Source: Actinomycetota bacterium (GTDB lineage: Bacteria; Actinomycetota; Actinomycetes; Nanopelagicales; Nanopelagicaceae). Taken from it: a stretch of DNA of 64,000 nt. Of this stretch, positions 43,790-52,117 are shown one piece after another. The DNA lies in contig VGAE01000001.1 in NCBI GenBank assembly GCA_016870975.1, forward strand, positions 1 to 64,000, read 5' to 3'. Made by a program: the position numbers and the translations under genes. The first letter of the stretch is position 1. Each line of letters opens with the position of its first letter. The notes under the pieces are model-generated. The model had not been told where the DNA came from and searched no databases. It saw only the letters and a program-made list of their open reading frames with translations.

Positions 43790-44551
43790 CTAACGCTTTT
43801 TTCTACCACGTTTCTTTACGGGCTTCTTATTGCGTTCCGCTTCTATCGCCTCTTTAGCCTGAGAGGCATAGATATCCACATACTCTTGTCCCGACATCTC
43901 TTGTAACTTGTCCATAATCTGGTCTGTCGCTTTCCTTAATTTTTCAGGATCGCTGCCGTTCTCGACTCCTTGAAAATACATCGGTTGACCAAACTTCATC
44001 TCGACTCGTAGAATTTTTGGAATCACTTTGCCAGTCGGTTGAATTTCAGCAGTATTGAACATTGCAACTGGAATGACTGGAGCTCCCGATTCGTAGGCAA
44101 GTCGAGCAACGCCCGTGCGACCTCGGTATAAACGTCCATCAGGAGAACGCGTTCCTTCCGGATAGATTCCAAGACACTCTCCTTTGGCGAGGACGCATAG
44201 ACCAGTTAAAAGAGCCGCCTCAGATTTTGAGCCGCCAGCTCTATCAACCGGAACTTGTCCAAGTGCTATGAAGGTTAGCTTTTTGAGGAGTCCTTTAGGT
44301 CCAGGTGAAGTGAAGTACTCGCTCTTCGCAAGAAAGGTCACCTTCCTTGGGATAACTAGCGGCATGAAGATTGAATCGCTAAAAGAGAGATGATTTGAAG
44401 CAATTATTACCGGACCCTGTGCTGGAACATTTCTAAGTCCACTTACCTTCGGTCTAAAGAGCAATGTTAAAACAGGCATCAGAAAAGATTTAAGTAATCC
44501 ATATGCAACCTTGTCGCCTTGAACGACTGAGGGTCGCCTCCGAAGCGCCAT
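43790..44551 (-). CDS. 1-acylglycerol-3-phosphate O-acyltransferase (PlsC family)
   Basis: Membrane-associated acyltransferase for phosphatidic acid synthesis. The catalytic box is SNHLSFSDSIFMP (H-x4-D) and the substrate box is YPEGTRSPDG, both canonical. TGVARLAYESGAPVIPVAMF follows. The C-terminus ends in a lysine/arginine-rich tail (KKPVKKRGRKKR) that may bind membrane phosphates or simply aid anchoring. 253 residues. A GGGGT/ACCCC inverted repeat at 44552-44570 lies just before its ATG. It is divergent from the hydrolase at 44610 and convergent with the nuclease gene. Confidence 0.9.
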   Translation of the reverse strand: MALRRRPSVVQGDKVAYGLLKSFLMPVLTLLFRPKVSGLRNVPAQGPVIIASNHLSFSDSIFMPLVIPRKVTFLAKSEYFTSPGPKGLLKKLTFIALGQVPVDRAGGSKSEAALLTGLCVLAKGECLGIYPEGTRSPDGRLYRGRTGVARLAYESGAPVIPVAMFNTAEIQPTGKVIPKILRVEMKFGQPMYFQGVENGSDPEKLRKATDQIMDKLQEMSGQEYVDIYASQAKEAIEAERNKKPVKKRGRKKR

Positions 44552-44609
44552 GGGGTTAATTTACGACCCCTATGCCTTGACCTGACAAACCTGTGACAAA
44601 ATCGAGCGT

Positions 44610-45698
44610 GTGAGCATTCCAAATGCTGAGCCATTTCACCTAGCTGGCAATGAAATCGCCATTTTGATGATCCATGGATTCTCCGGTTCGCCAGTATCTA
44701 TTCGACCATGGGCAGAAGGTTTACATGCGGAGGGTTATTCCATTTATGCACCACGCCTTCCCGGCCATGGAACTACTTGGAGCGAGATGAATGAAACTAC
44801 CTGGCAAGACTGGTACCAAGAAGTAGAAAAGGAATTTGAAAGTATTCGAGTTAAGCATCGGCGAATTTTTGTTGCGGGCTTCTCTATGGGTGGAGCGCTC
44901 GCTCTCCATCTTGCTGCTGAGAGAGGCAGAGAAATAGAAGGCTTGCTCTTAGTCAATCCATCAATTGGCGATGACCGATTAATAATGTCGTTTGTCCCGC
45001 TGATTAAATATCTCATTCCCTCGGTTGCCGGACGCAGAACCGATGTAGCGGCCCCAAATCCACCTAGGCACAGTTATGGTCGAACCCCGTTAAGAGCGCT
45101 GCATTCGCTACAGAAATTGTGGCGAAAGGTGCGAAGTGAACTACCCGCAATAGATCTACCCTTAATGATTGGCTATTCAATTCAAGATCATGTAGTAGAT
45201 CCCAAATTCTCAGAAATTGTCATAGATAATATTTCCTCGGTAGATATTCGAGAGATTATCTTTGAAAACTCATTTCACAACGTTGCATTGGATTACGACT
45301 TGTCACAACTAGTCTCAGAATCGCACACTTTTGTCCGAGATGTCTTAACGGGCGAAGTCGCCACCGAAAGTTTGATTGATGAGGAATTCGATTCGATAGT
45401 TGCCGGACTATCACTTGATGAATCAACTCCAACTGATTATCTAGATGAACTAGAAGAAACCAGCGTTGAGGTCTACGCAGGCGACAATAAACCGCTGCCC
45501 ACGCTAACTATCGTTCAACGAGCGGCGCTCGTTGGAGTTATCGGCGGTCCTTCCTACATTCTGGTCACGGCCTTATCCCCGTTAGATCTTCTGGGTATTG
45601 GATTTTGGCCAGGTGCCATCGCACTTATTGCCGGCGTTATTACTTTTTTCTGGCAGATGAAACCCGAACCAGATGATGAGAATGGCGTAGCGCTATGA
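44610..45698 (+). CDS. Alpha/beta hydrolase with C-terminal acidic linker and membrane helices
   Basis: The first 250 residues are a monoacylglycerol lipase/carboxylesterase-like hydrolase: LMIHGFSGSP (oxyanion hole), GFSMGG (nucleophile), SIQDHVVDP (acid) and NSFHNVALD (catalytic His). It is the paralogue of the gene at 3044. Unlike that copy it continues with an acidic, low-complexity linker (about 262-300) and two hydrophobic helices near residues 308-345, ending in a short charged tail. This suggests a membrane-tethered esterase. The start is GTG 44610, preceded by a TTGACC -35-like element at 44577. Its 3' end overlaps the Gfo/Idh gene by 4 nt. Confidence 0.8.
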   Translation: MSIPNAEPFHLAGNEIAILMIHGFSGSPVSIRPWAEGLHAEGYSIYAPRLPGHGTTWSEMNETTWQDWYQEVEKEFESIRVKHRRIFVAGFSMGGALALHLAAERGREIEGLLLVNPSIGDDRLIMSFVPLIKYLIPSVAGRRTDVAAPNPPRHSYGRTPLRALHSLQKLWRKVRSELPAIDLPLMIGYSIQDHVVDPKFSEIVIDNISSVDIREIIFENSFHNVALDYDLSQLVSESHTFVRDVLTGEVATESLIDEEFDSIVAGLSLDESTPTDYLDELEETSVEVYAGDNKPLPTLTIVQRAALVGVIGGPSYILVTALSPLDLLGIGFWPGAIALIAGVITFFWQMKPEPDDENGVAL

Positions 45699-46672
45699 GC
45701 AAAATATTTAAATGGGGGGTGATTGGTACCGGTGGTATCGCTCGAGCTTTTGCCAAAGATCTTGAACTAAGTGATGGACATCGTGTTACACATTTCGGAT
45801 CAAGAACTCTCTTAAAGGCGGAGGCGCTAGCAAGAGATTTTGGAGCGACGCCGCTGGCGGGTTACGACAACTTAGTTAACGCCGACGTTGATGCTATTTA
45901 TATTGCAACGCCGCATTCGACACACTCTCAGAACGCCATCCTCGCACTCTCAGCCGGTAAGCCAGTATTAGTTGAAAAGCCTTTCTCGGGCAACGCTCAA
46001 CAAGCTAGCGAAATGATTGAGGCTGCAAATTTGCACCATGTTCCTTTGATGGAGGCGATGTGGAGTCGATTCCTGCCAAATTTCATTCGTTTGCGGGAAA
46101 TTGTAAATAGTGGAGCAATCGGTCAAATAATTTCGGTTCAAGCAGATCACGGCCAACCACTCCCAAAAGATCCCTATTTTCGATTGCATGCACCCGAATT
46201 AGCTGGCGGAGCGCTACTTGATTTAGGCGTCTATCCGATTTCGCTGGCTTCAATGCTTTTAGGTCGTCCGGTAAAAATAATGTCACAAGGTGAAATTAAT
46301 GAAGCCGGAGTTGACTCTCAAACATCGATGATTTTTGCTTATAAAAATGGCGCGCAAGCAATTTTGACAACTACATTACTTGTTAGAACGCCTTGTATTG
46401 CAACGATTGTTGGAACCCTGGGAAGAGTGGAGATAGATAGTAATTTTTATACACCAACTTCTATGCGAACTATTATCAAGGGTGAAACCATTGAATATCC
46501 CAATACATATGTGGGTCATGGTCTGCGCGAGCAAGCTCTAGCCTTTGAGGCAGTGATTAAATCCGGAGATATTGAAAGCAAGATAATGAGTCATAATGAG
46601 AGTTTGGAGATTATGGAAACTATGGATGAAATACGAAAACAGATTGGGTTGAAGTATCCCTTTGAAGTTTGA
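45695..46672 (+). CDS. Gfo/Idh/MocA family oxidoreductase (dihydrodiol dehydrogenase-like)
   Basis: NAD(P)-linked dehydrogenase. VIGTGGIARAFAKDLELSDG is the nucleotide-binding start, VLVEKPFSGNAQQA carries the catalytic-site Lys-Pro, MEAMWSRFLP and GGALLDLGVYPISLASMLLG match the dihydrodiol/xylose dehydrogenase subgroup. 325 residues. It overlaps the membrane-tethered hydrolase by 4 nt, so both are likely made together; the hydrolase might release a substrate for it, but this is speculation. Confidence 0.88.
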   Translation: MSKIFKWGVIGTGGIARAFAKDLELSDGHRVTHFGSRTLLKAEALARDFGATPLAGYDNLVNADVDAIYIATPHSTHSQNAILALSAGKPVLVEKPFSGNAQQASEMIEAANLHHVPLMEAMWSRFLPNFIRLREIVNSGAIGQIISVQADHGQPLPKDPYFRLHAPELAGGALLDLGVYPISLASMLLGRPVKIMSQGEINEAGVDSQTSMIFAYKNGAQAILTTTLLVRTPCIATIVGTLGRVEIDSNFYTPTSMRTIIKGETIEYPNTYVGHGLREQALAFEAVIKSGDIESKIMSHNESLEIMETMDEIRKQIGLKYPFEV

Positions 46673-46674
46673 AG

Positions 46675-47109
46675 TTAGCCGTCCAGTTTCTTCTTTAGCT
46701 GCGAGAGCGCCGCTTCGATGGTCGCCATCTCAGCTTTTCTACGCATCATGTCAGGCACGGGCATTGAGACCTGGACATTTAAACTATATGTGACTTCGCA
46801 GTTATCGCCGTCATCCTTGATTGAATAACTCCCGGTCATTTCGGTCATTAGATCGGCTTCTTCTAATGTGAATGAAATTGAATTTGGAAATGCGGAATAG
46901 TCGTAATTTAGTTTGGCGCGATCTTTAAGAACGCCTGCTTCAATCTTCACAGTCGCAGAAGTGGGACGGCCCGAGCCATCACGTTCATGAACCTCGACCT
47001 GCTTGATGGTCGTTGACCAATTAGGGAAACTCTCAAGATCTGCTAAGGTCGCCGAAACATCGCCAGCTGAGGCCTCGATAGTTACCGTCTTTGAGGAGAT
47101 TTCTTCCAT
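46675..47109 (-). CDS. SRPBCC family protein (polyketide cyclase/COQ10-like)
   Basis: A 144-residue START-like protein. TVTIEASAGDVSATLADLESFPNWS is the family's strand-helix opening with the F-P-x-W pattern, then strands with VTYSLNVQVSMPVPDMMRRK and a C-terminal helix. In mycobacteria such proteins lie beside an acyl-CoA synthetase, as here with the divergent fadD 51 nt away. A ligand-binding or lipid-handling role is plausible. Its ATG is at 47109. Confidence 0.82.
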   Translation of the reverse strand: MEEISSKTVTIEASAGDVSATLADLESFPNWSTTIKQVEVHERDGSGRPTSATVKIEAGVLKDRAKLNYDYSAFPNSISFTLEEADLMTEMTGSYSIKDDGDNCEVTYSLNVQVSMPVPDMMRRKAEMATIEAALSQLKKKLDG

Positions 47110-47160
47110 GTGGTGAGGTTACCTCTTCCGATAGGCCCTCTCTACCAGTAGTTTTCCGCT

Positions 47161-48948
47161 ATGACTGAATTCTTCGTACCAGCTCTTGAACCCGCAGCAA
47201 CCACCGGTAACTTGACCAACCTGATCGCAGAACGCGCCTGGTTTGAACCAGAGCGCATCATGGTTTCCCGACCTCTTGGCGATGGTTGGCTTCCGGTAAA
47301 TGCCCGTGAATTGGAAGCTGAAGTGCGAGCAACTGCCAAGGGATTGATTGCATCGGGAGTTGAGATCGGTGATCGCGTCGCAATCATGGCCCGTACTCGA
47401 TACGAATGGATGATTCTTGATTTCGCAATCTGGTTCGCCGGAGGTGTCCCAGTTCCAATTTATGAAACATCTTCACCGGAACAGGTCGATTGGATCCTCA
47501 CTGACTCACACTCAGTAGCAATAATCGTTGAGACACCACAACTCAAAGATCTAATTACTCCAGTTCTTCCTAGCTTTACCAAGAACTGTTGGACGATGAC
47601 TGAAAATGTCCTTTCTCAATTGTCTTATTTAGGTCGTGATATTTCTGATGCTGAAATTGATCGTAGACGAAGCGCCTTAACTCCGGACACGCTGGCCACT
47701 TTGATTTATACCTCTGGCACGACAGGAAAACCGAAGGGTGTCCAGTTAACTCATGGAAGCTTCCTCTCGGAGTGCGGAAATGTCGTTATGGGAGCATCGG
47801 ATCTTTTCCTAAAACCCGGTGGTTCTACTCTCTTGTTCCTCCCAGTTGCGCATGTTTTTGGTCGCATGGTGCAGATTGGTTCGTTGCGTGCTGGACTTCA
47901 CCTGGCGCATTGCGGAGATGTGCTTGGACGATTAAGTACCGATCTTGCATCATTCAAGCCAACATTCGTGTTGGCGGTGCCGCGAATTTTTGAGAAGGTT
48001 TACAACAGCGCTGAATCTAAAGCTGATGCAGCCGGAAAAGGTGCGATTTTCCGTAAAGCTGCGAATATCGCAATTGAATACAGCCGTTCACTCGATGAAG
48101 GCAAAGTGCCACTTGGGTTAAAGGTTAAGCACGCACTCTTTGATCGCCTGGTTTATTCGAAGATTAGAAATGGACTTGGCGGTCGAGTTGAGGCTGCGAT
48201 ATCCGGTGGCGCACCACTTGGAGAGCGCCTTGGTCATTTCTTCCGAGGCGCAGGTGTTCGAGTTCTCGAAGGTTATGGCCTTACCGAAACAACAGCCGGT
48301 GCAACCTTGAATCTAACAACAGCACATAAAGTTGGATCAGTTGGAAGACCAATTCCTGGCACCACCATAAAGATTGCAGACGATGGTGAAGTTTTAATAA
48401 AGGGACCAATCGTTATGAGAGGTTACTGGCAGAACGATGCCGCAAATAGTGAAGTCTTCTCAGATGATGGTTACTTCAAATCTGGAGACCTTGGAAAGCT
48501 AGATGAAGAGGGATATCTCTATATAGTCGGCCGTAAGAAAGAATTAATCGTTACCTCTGGTGGAAAGAATGTCGCACCTGCGGTTCTAGAGGACCGGCTA
48601 CGTGCTCATCCGCTGGTGAGCCAATGTATTGTTGTTGGAGATAACCAACCCTATATATCAGCGTTAATCACGATCGACCCCGAAGCAATTAAAGGTTGGA
48701 TTACTGCAAACAAGAAAGATGGCGCAACGGTTGCGGACCTAACCAATGATCCAGACCTCATCTCAGTAATTCAAACTGCGGTTGACGAGGCAAATAAGGC
48801 TGTCAGCCGAGCTGAATCGATTAGGAAATTCAAGATTCTGCCAGTTGATTTCACGATTGCTGGCGGACATCTAACCGCAAAACTCTCTGTGAAGCGTCAT
48901 GTGGTGCAAAAGGAGTTCGCCTCCGAAATTGCAGAGCTCTTTGCCTGA
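47161..48948 (+). CDS. AMP-dependent long-chain acyl-CoA synthetase (FadD15-like)
   Basis: Activates fatty acids with ATP to acyl-CoA. Core motifs: TLIYTSGTTGKPKGVQLTH (A3/P-loop), VLEGYGLTETTAGATLN (A5), GEVLIKGPIVMRGYW, FKSGDLGKLDEEGYLYIVGR (A7/A8) and GKNVAPAVLEDRL; the C-terminal lysine is in GGHLTAKLSVKR. Length of 595 and the N-terminus NLIAERAWFEPERIMVSRP match the actinobacterial FadD15 group. It supplies acyl-CoA to the thiolase/FadB pair at 58.6-61.9 kb and to acyltransferases. A LuxR HTH tail with no start lies immediately after its stop. Confidence 0.93.
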   Translation: MTEFFVPALEPAATTGNLTNLIAERAWFEPERIMVSRPLGDGWLPVNARELEAEVRATAKGLIASGVEIGDRVAIMARTRYEWMILDFAIWFAGGVPVPIYETSSPEQVDWILTDSHSVAIIVETPQLKDLITPVLPSFTKNCWTMTENVLSQLSYLGRDISDAEIDRRRSALTPDTLATLIYTSGTTGKPKGVQLTHGSFLSECGNVVMGASDLFLKPGGSTLLFLPVAHVFGRMVQIGSLRAGLHLAHCGDVLGRLSTDLASFKPTFVLAVPRIFEKVYNSAESKADAAGKGAIFRKAANIAIEYSRSLDEGKVPLGLKVKHALFDRLVYSKIRNGLGGRVEAAISGGAPLGERLGHFFRGAGVRVLEGYGLTETTAGATLNLTTAHKVGSVGRPIPGTTIKIADDGEVLIKGPIVMRGYWQNDAANSEVFSDDGYFKSGDLGKLDEEGYLYIVGRKKELIVTSGGKNVAPAVLEDRLRAHPLVSQCIVVGDNQPYISALITIDPEAIKGWITANKKDGATVADLTNDPDLISVIQTAVDEANKAVSRAESIRKFKILPVDFTIAGGHLTAKLSVKRHVVQKEFASEIAELFA

Positions 48949-48956
48949 TCGTTTGG

Positions 48957-49181
48957 AATGCTATCTCCCTTAAGAATCAAAGCGTTGGGCTGACCGCCCG
49001 AGAATTAGAAATCCTCGAAATCCTTCCCACGGGAGATACGGTTACTCAGATGGCCCAACACCTTTTCGTGACAGAGTCGACTATAAAGACACATCTGGCA
49101 GATATCTATCGAAAACTCGGCGAAACAAATCGCGTCCAGGCGATAAATGCCGCGAGAAGACTAGGACTGTTGCCTCATTAA
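48957..49181 (+). pseudogene. LuxR/NarL-type HTH tail with no start codon (gene remnant)
   Basis: From about 48957 to TAA 49179-49181 the frame reads LTARELEILEILPTGDTVTQ, then MAQHLFVTESTIKTHLADIY and RKLGETNRVQAINAARRLGL. That is a complete, well-conserved LuxR family C-terminal HTH. No ATG, GTG or TTG precedes it: the first is the ATG inside the HTH. The frame differs from the adjacent fadD frame, so readthrough cannot express it. The receiver or sensor part is missing, so it is the tail of a deleted response regulator. Good conservation suggests recent loss. Confidence 0.75.
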
Positions 49182-49183
49182 TT

Positions 49184-50350
49184 TTATGATTTAGCTGGAA
49201 TATTCAATATCTTATTAAATTCGCCAGACCAGATTTCCCAAGGCCAATTCTTATTTACAAATACTCTTGCCTGTCGGCTCATATTCAATCGAAGTTCTTC
49301 ATCTCTAAGAAGTTGTAGCGATCTTTCCGCTATCTCTTCAATATCTTCACCATTTACTACAAATCCAGTTTCTCCGTGAATCACTGCATCTGGTGCACCC
49401 CCAGAATTTCCGACTATGACTGGTAGGCCACAGGCGCTCGCTTCCAAATAGACAATTCCCAATCCCTCAACTTCTAATCCAAATAGTCTACTTCTGGCGG
49501 GCATGACGAAGAAATCCCCAAGCGAGAGATAGCTAGGTAGCTCCTCATAACTCACTCGGCCAAGAAATTTAACATTTTCAAATAAATCTAATTTCTTGCA
49601 GATACCTTCGAGTTCTTTTCGATAAGGACCTTCTCCGATAAGTAAGAGAGTAATCGTTGGAAATTCCCTCTTTATGATTGGAAGTGCTTCCAGTAGTCGA
49701 TCCTGGCCTTTTCGATGTACGAATCGTCCAACCGAAATTATGACTGGACCATCGGAGAGTTTTAGCTTTTCTCTTAACTCACCGCCTCGAGGACGAAAAT
49801 GCTCTACATCGATCCCTGGAGAAATCTGCACAAGTTTTTCACTTGGCACTGTCCTTGAGATTTCTTTCGCAGTGAAAGAGCCTAGATATCCAAAATGGTC
49901 TATATGGCGGGCGCTAAAACGCAGCAACCATGCGAAAGGTGGGACTTTTGCCCACCAAACCTCATGGCCATGGGTTAAAGCGACAACTTTCTTAATACTG
50001 GGTAGGCGCAACCATTTTGCAGATAAGCCGAGCGGAGCCGCGGCGCCAAACCAAATTAACTCAATCTCCTCTTCTCTGATAATTCGCCGCAAGGAAGCAA
50101 TCACCCTCGGTGTCGGTAAGAGAATGCGGCTGCGGTCGCGAATTACATTTACTCCGAAATTCCTCTTCCAAGTTAAATCGTAGTTTTCCGATTGAGATTG
50201 GCTTGAGGTATACACGGTAACTTGAGCTTGCGATAGCCGCTCCAATAACCCCTCAATAAAGGTTTCGATTCCGCCAGCGCGCGGCCCGAAATCATTGGTA
50301 ATTAGTAATACCCGAACCAATTTTTCCTTAGAGACGGCGAGCTCCGACAT
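49184..50350 (-). CDS. Glycosyltransferase family 4, PimB-like (phosphatidylinositol mannoside mannosyltransferase)
   Basis: GT-B enzyme. VRVLLITNDFGPRAGGIETF is the N-terminal nucleotide-fold start with the GGI loop; ALTHGHEVWWAKVPPF is characteristic of PimB/PimB' and MgtA relatives; ISVGRFVHRKGQDRLLEAL and the EGLGIVYLEASACGLPVI donor-binding motif (E-x7-E) are present. ATG 50350 gives 388 residues and overlaps the NlpC/P60 gene by 23 nt; an upstream start at 50452 would overlap by 125 nt. With ino1 in the window it likely adds the second mannose in phosphatidylinositol mannoside synthesis. Other GT4 roles remain possible. Confidence 0.82.
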   Translation of the reverse strand: MSELAVSKEKLVRVLLITNDFGPRAGGIETFIEGLLERLSQAQVTVYTSSQSQSENYDLTWKRNFGVNVIRDRSRILLPTPRVIASLRRIIREEEIELIWFGAAAPLGLSAKWLRLPSIKKVVALTHGHEVWWAKVPPFAWLLRFSARHIDHFGYLGSFTAKEISRTVPSEKLVQISPGIDVEHFRPRGGELREKLKLSDGPVIISVGRFVHRKGQDRLLEALPIIKREFPTITLLLIGEGPYRKELEGICKKLDLFENVKFLGRVSYEELPSYLSLGDFFVMPARSRLFGLEVEGLGIVYLEASACGLPVIVGNSGGAPDAVIHGETGFVVNGEDIEEIAERSLQLLRDEELRLNMSRQARVFVNKNWPWEIWSGEFNKILNIPAKS

Positions 50351-51341
50351 ATTTTTTGCGGCCAAAGAAATCACCAAATTCGGCGATCTGGACTCTCGCT
50401 CCTGGTCTTGGCGCATGAACCATCTTGCGCTTCCCAATATAAATTCCGACATGAGAGATTGGGCTACCGAAGAAAACTAAATCTCCGGGAAGTAAGCTGC
50501 CGCGAGCAACAGCGCGGCCATAACCAAACTGAGCTCTCGAGGAGTGAGGCAGTCGAACGCCTGATTGTTGGAATGCCCGCATTGTTAATCCGGAGCAATC
50601 CCACTTAATTGGACCGGACGCTCCCCAGACATAGTTATCGCCAATTTGTTTAACTGCATATCTAAGTGCAACTCCTGCTCTACCAGATACAGTATTTGCA
50701 AGACGCGCTTGTTCCTTCGAATACTTCTCACGCGCATCTTCGTCCATCGCCTGGAGGCGACGCAATCGCTCGCGATCTGCTTTCTCTAACTTAGATAACA
50801 ATTTTTCAGCCGCAGCTAATTTCTGTGCAACTTGCGCTGCTTGGGCGCGGTAGCGTGCTTCTGCGGCTTTAACCAGACTCAACTTATCTCCCACGGTGAG
50901 TGATGTAGCATCGAGGCGCTGTTTTGCGATAGCAAATTGACGTAACTTCAGAGATTGTTTACGAGTTACGCTCTCTAGCGACCCAGCAGCGGATAAATAT
51001 AGAGTTGGATCTGATGAGAAGAGAAGTTCGACACTCTCTCCCAATCCAGTCGATTTATATCGCGCGACTGCAATTGAGGCGAGTGATTTCCTAATCTCAT
51101 CAAAATTTTCTTTCTGACTGGCAGCTTCTTGTTGAACTGATGCCAGCTGTTTCTGGAGGCGCCCTAATTCAATCTTGGCTGCTTGAGCATTTTCGCCAGC
51201 TTCGGCGGCGTCTTCTTGGAGTCGTTCCACCTCAGCACGCACTCTCAAGAGATCTGGACTTGGCGCTGCTGAAACAGGTGGCGCCAGAGAGATTGCAAGC
51301 GCCACTGAGAAAAGTGAGGCAAAAATCTGTGGGCGGGTCAT
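50328..51341 (-). CDS. Secreted NlpC/P60 peptidoglycan endopeptidase with coiled-coil N-terminus
   Basis: Cell-wall hydrolase of the RipC/PcsB type. A signal peptide (about 1-25, ending APPVSAAP) is followed by a long coiled coil (about 30-210, rich in Glu/Lys/Ala heptads) and the catalytic domain from about 225. Catalytic residues: Cys in WDCSGLTMRAF, His in SHVGIYIG and a further His in MVHAPRPG. LLPGDLVFFG is the usual strand. 337 residues fits the FtsEX-controlled division hydrolase group. It lies between the small CxxC protein and the PimB-like gene in one minus-strand operon. Confidence 0.92.
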   Translation of the reverse strand: MTRPQIFASLFSVALAISLAPPVSAAPSPDLLRVRAEVERLQEDAAEAGENAQAAKIELGRLQKQLASVQQEAASQKENFDEIRKSLASIAVARYKSTGLGESVELLFSSDPTLYLSAAGSLESVTRKQSLKLRQFAIAKQRLDATSLTVGDKLSLVKAAEARYRAQAAQVAQKLAAAEKLLSKLEKADRERLRRLQAMDEDAREKYSKEQARLANTVSGRAGVALRYAVKQIGDNYVWGASGPIKWDCSGLTMRAFQQSGVRLPHSSRAQFGYGRAVARGSLLPGDLVFFGSPISHVGIYIGKRKMVHAPRPGARVQIAEFGDFFGRKKYVGARRL

Positions 51342-51373
51342 CGCTTTAGGCTAACCGCGTTCCCGGGAAGGGC

Positions 51374-51574
51374 TCAACCTGAGAGCGTTTCTCCCGCCTG
51401 GGTGTCTCCTCGGAGTTGAAATCTGAGCGGCGGAACCATCCCTCTTGAGGCGAGTAGATCGATCACCCGAGACTCTTCACTGCCCATAGAGCGTGGGTTT
51501 CCAATCAATACCGAGACCACACAGTCATCACACTTTATATCTCTTACTACACAAGAGTCGCAATCAATGATCAT
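51374..51574 (-). CDS. Small two-CxxC protein, conserved in actinobacteria
   Basis: A 66-residue protein starting MIIDCDSCVVRDIKCDDCVV, so Cys5/Cys8 and Cys15/Cys18 make two CxxC pairs as in a zinc ribbon. The C-terminal half has VIDLLASRGMVPPLRFQL, a pattern I recall in the short proteins beside NlpC/P60 genes in actinobacteria. ATG 51574 was chosen because the longer frame up to 51862 is antisense to the RibD-like gene. No signal or membrane helix. Function is unknown; metal binding is inferred from the cysteines. Confidence 0.65.
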   Translation of the reverse strand: MIIDCDSCVVRDIKCDDCVVSVLIGNPRSMGSEESRVIDLLASRGMVPPLRFQLRGDTQAGETLSG

Positions 51575-51622
51575 GTGATGAAGATATAGAGGGGCACTGA
51601 CATCGTTAGTACCTTTCTCACC

Positions 51623-52117
51623 ATGTCGAAAGTGCGCGCAAATCTCATCCTTGCCGAAAATGGAGCGACCGCGCTCAATGGAAGCTCTCGTTTCCTGAGC
51701 CCAAAGGCTGACCGGGAGCGATTTCAGCTTTTGCGAAGCCAGTCTGATGTGATTCTCATTGGTGGCAGAACCTACAGATCTGAGCCCTATCGAGGGATCT
51801 CTATTCCACTCCTTGTCGCTAGCCGCTCGATGCGTGAAATTGCACCTGGAGTTGAATTTCATAATTGCTCACCAGTTGAACTTATTTCGATTGCAAAAAC
51901 TCAATATCAATCAATTCTCATTGAAGGTGGAGTTGATTTCCTATCAGGCGTTATAAAGGCCAAGGTTATTGATGAGATCTTCTTAACTAGGGTGAAGATT
52001 AGTGGTGATGGAAAGCTATTTGATGAAGAAGATCTAAAGCAAAATTACCGAATGGCATCTGAAGAGGTTCTCGACGGTTTGAGCTTTGAACGTTGGGATC
52101 TCAACGACCCGATATAA
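51623..52117 (+). CDS. RibD C-terminal domain (dihydrofolate reductase-like) family protein
   Basis: Single-domain reductase with the DHFR-like fold. VRANLILAENGATALNGSS opens the family, SDVILIGGRTYRSEP is the strand-loop with the R-T-x-R nucleotide contact, and SILIEGGVDFLSG is the conserved GG motif. 164 residues, shorter than RibD-C in full RibD (about 215), so it is a stand-alone member. It could reduce a pterin or a pyrimidine in riboflavin synthesis; no rib genes are adjacent, so a general NAD(P)H reductase is as likely. It is divergent from the small CxxC gene and overlaps the convergent DMT gene by 17 nt. Confidence 0.8.
   Translation: MSKVRANLILAENGATALNGSSRFLSPKADRERFQLLRSQSDVILIGGRTYRSEPYRGISIPLLVASRSMREIAPGVEFHNCSPVELISIAKTQYQSILIEGGVDFLSGVIKAKVIDEIFLTRVKISGDGKLFDEEDLKQNYRMASEEVLDGLSFERWDLNDPI

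Noticed and set aside
51341-51370. TTTAGGCTAACC near the NlpC/P60 start as a DtxR/IdeR box
   Set aside because: Only one half resembles TTAGGTTAGCCTAACCTAA and the other half does not match; too weak to call.
51575-51862. N-terminal extension of the small CxxC protein up to 51862
   Set aside because: It lies antisense inside the RibD-like gene, and only the last 66 residues look conserved, with a good ATG at 51574.
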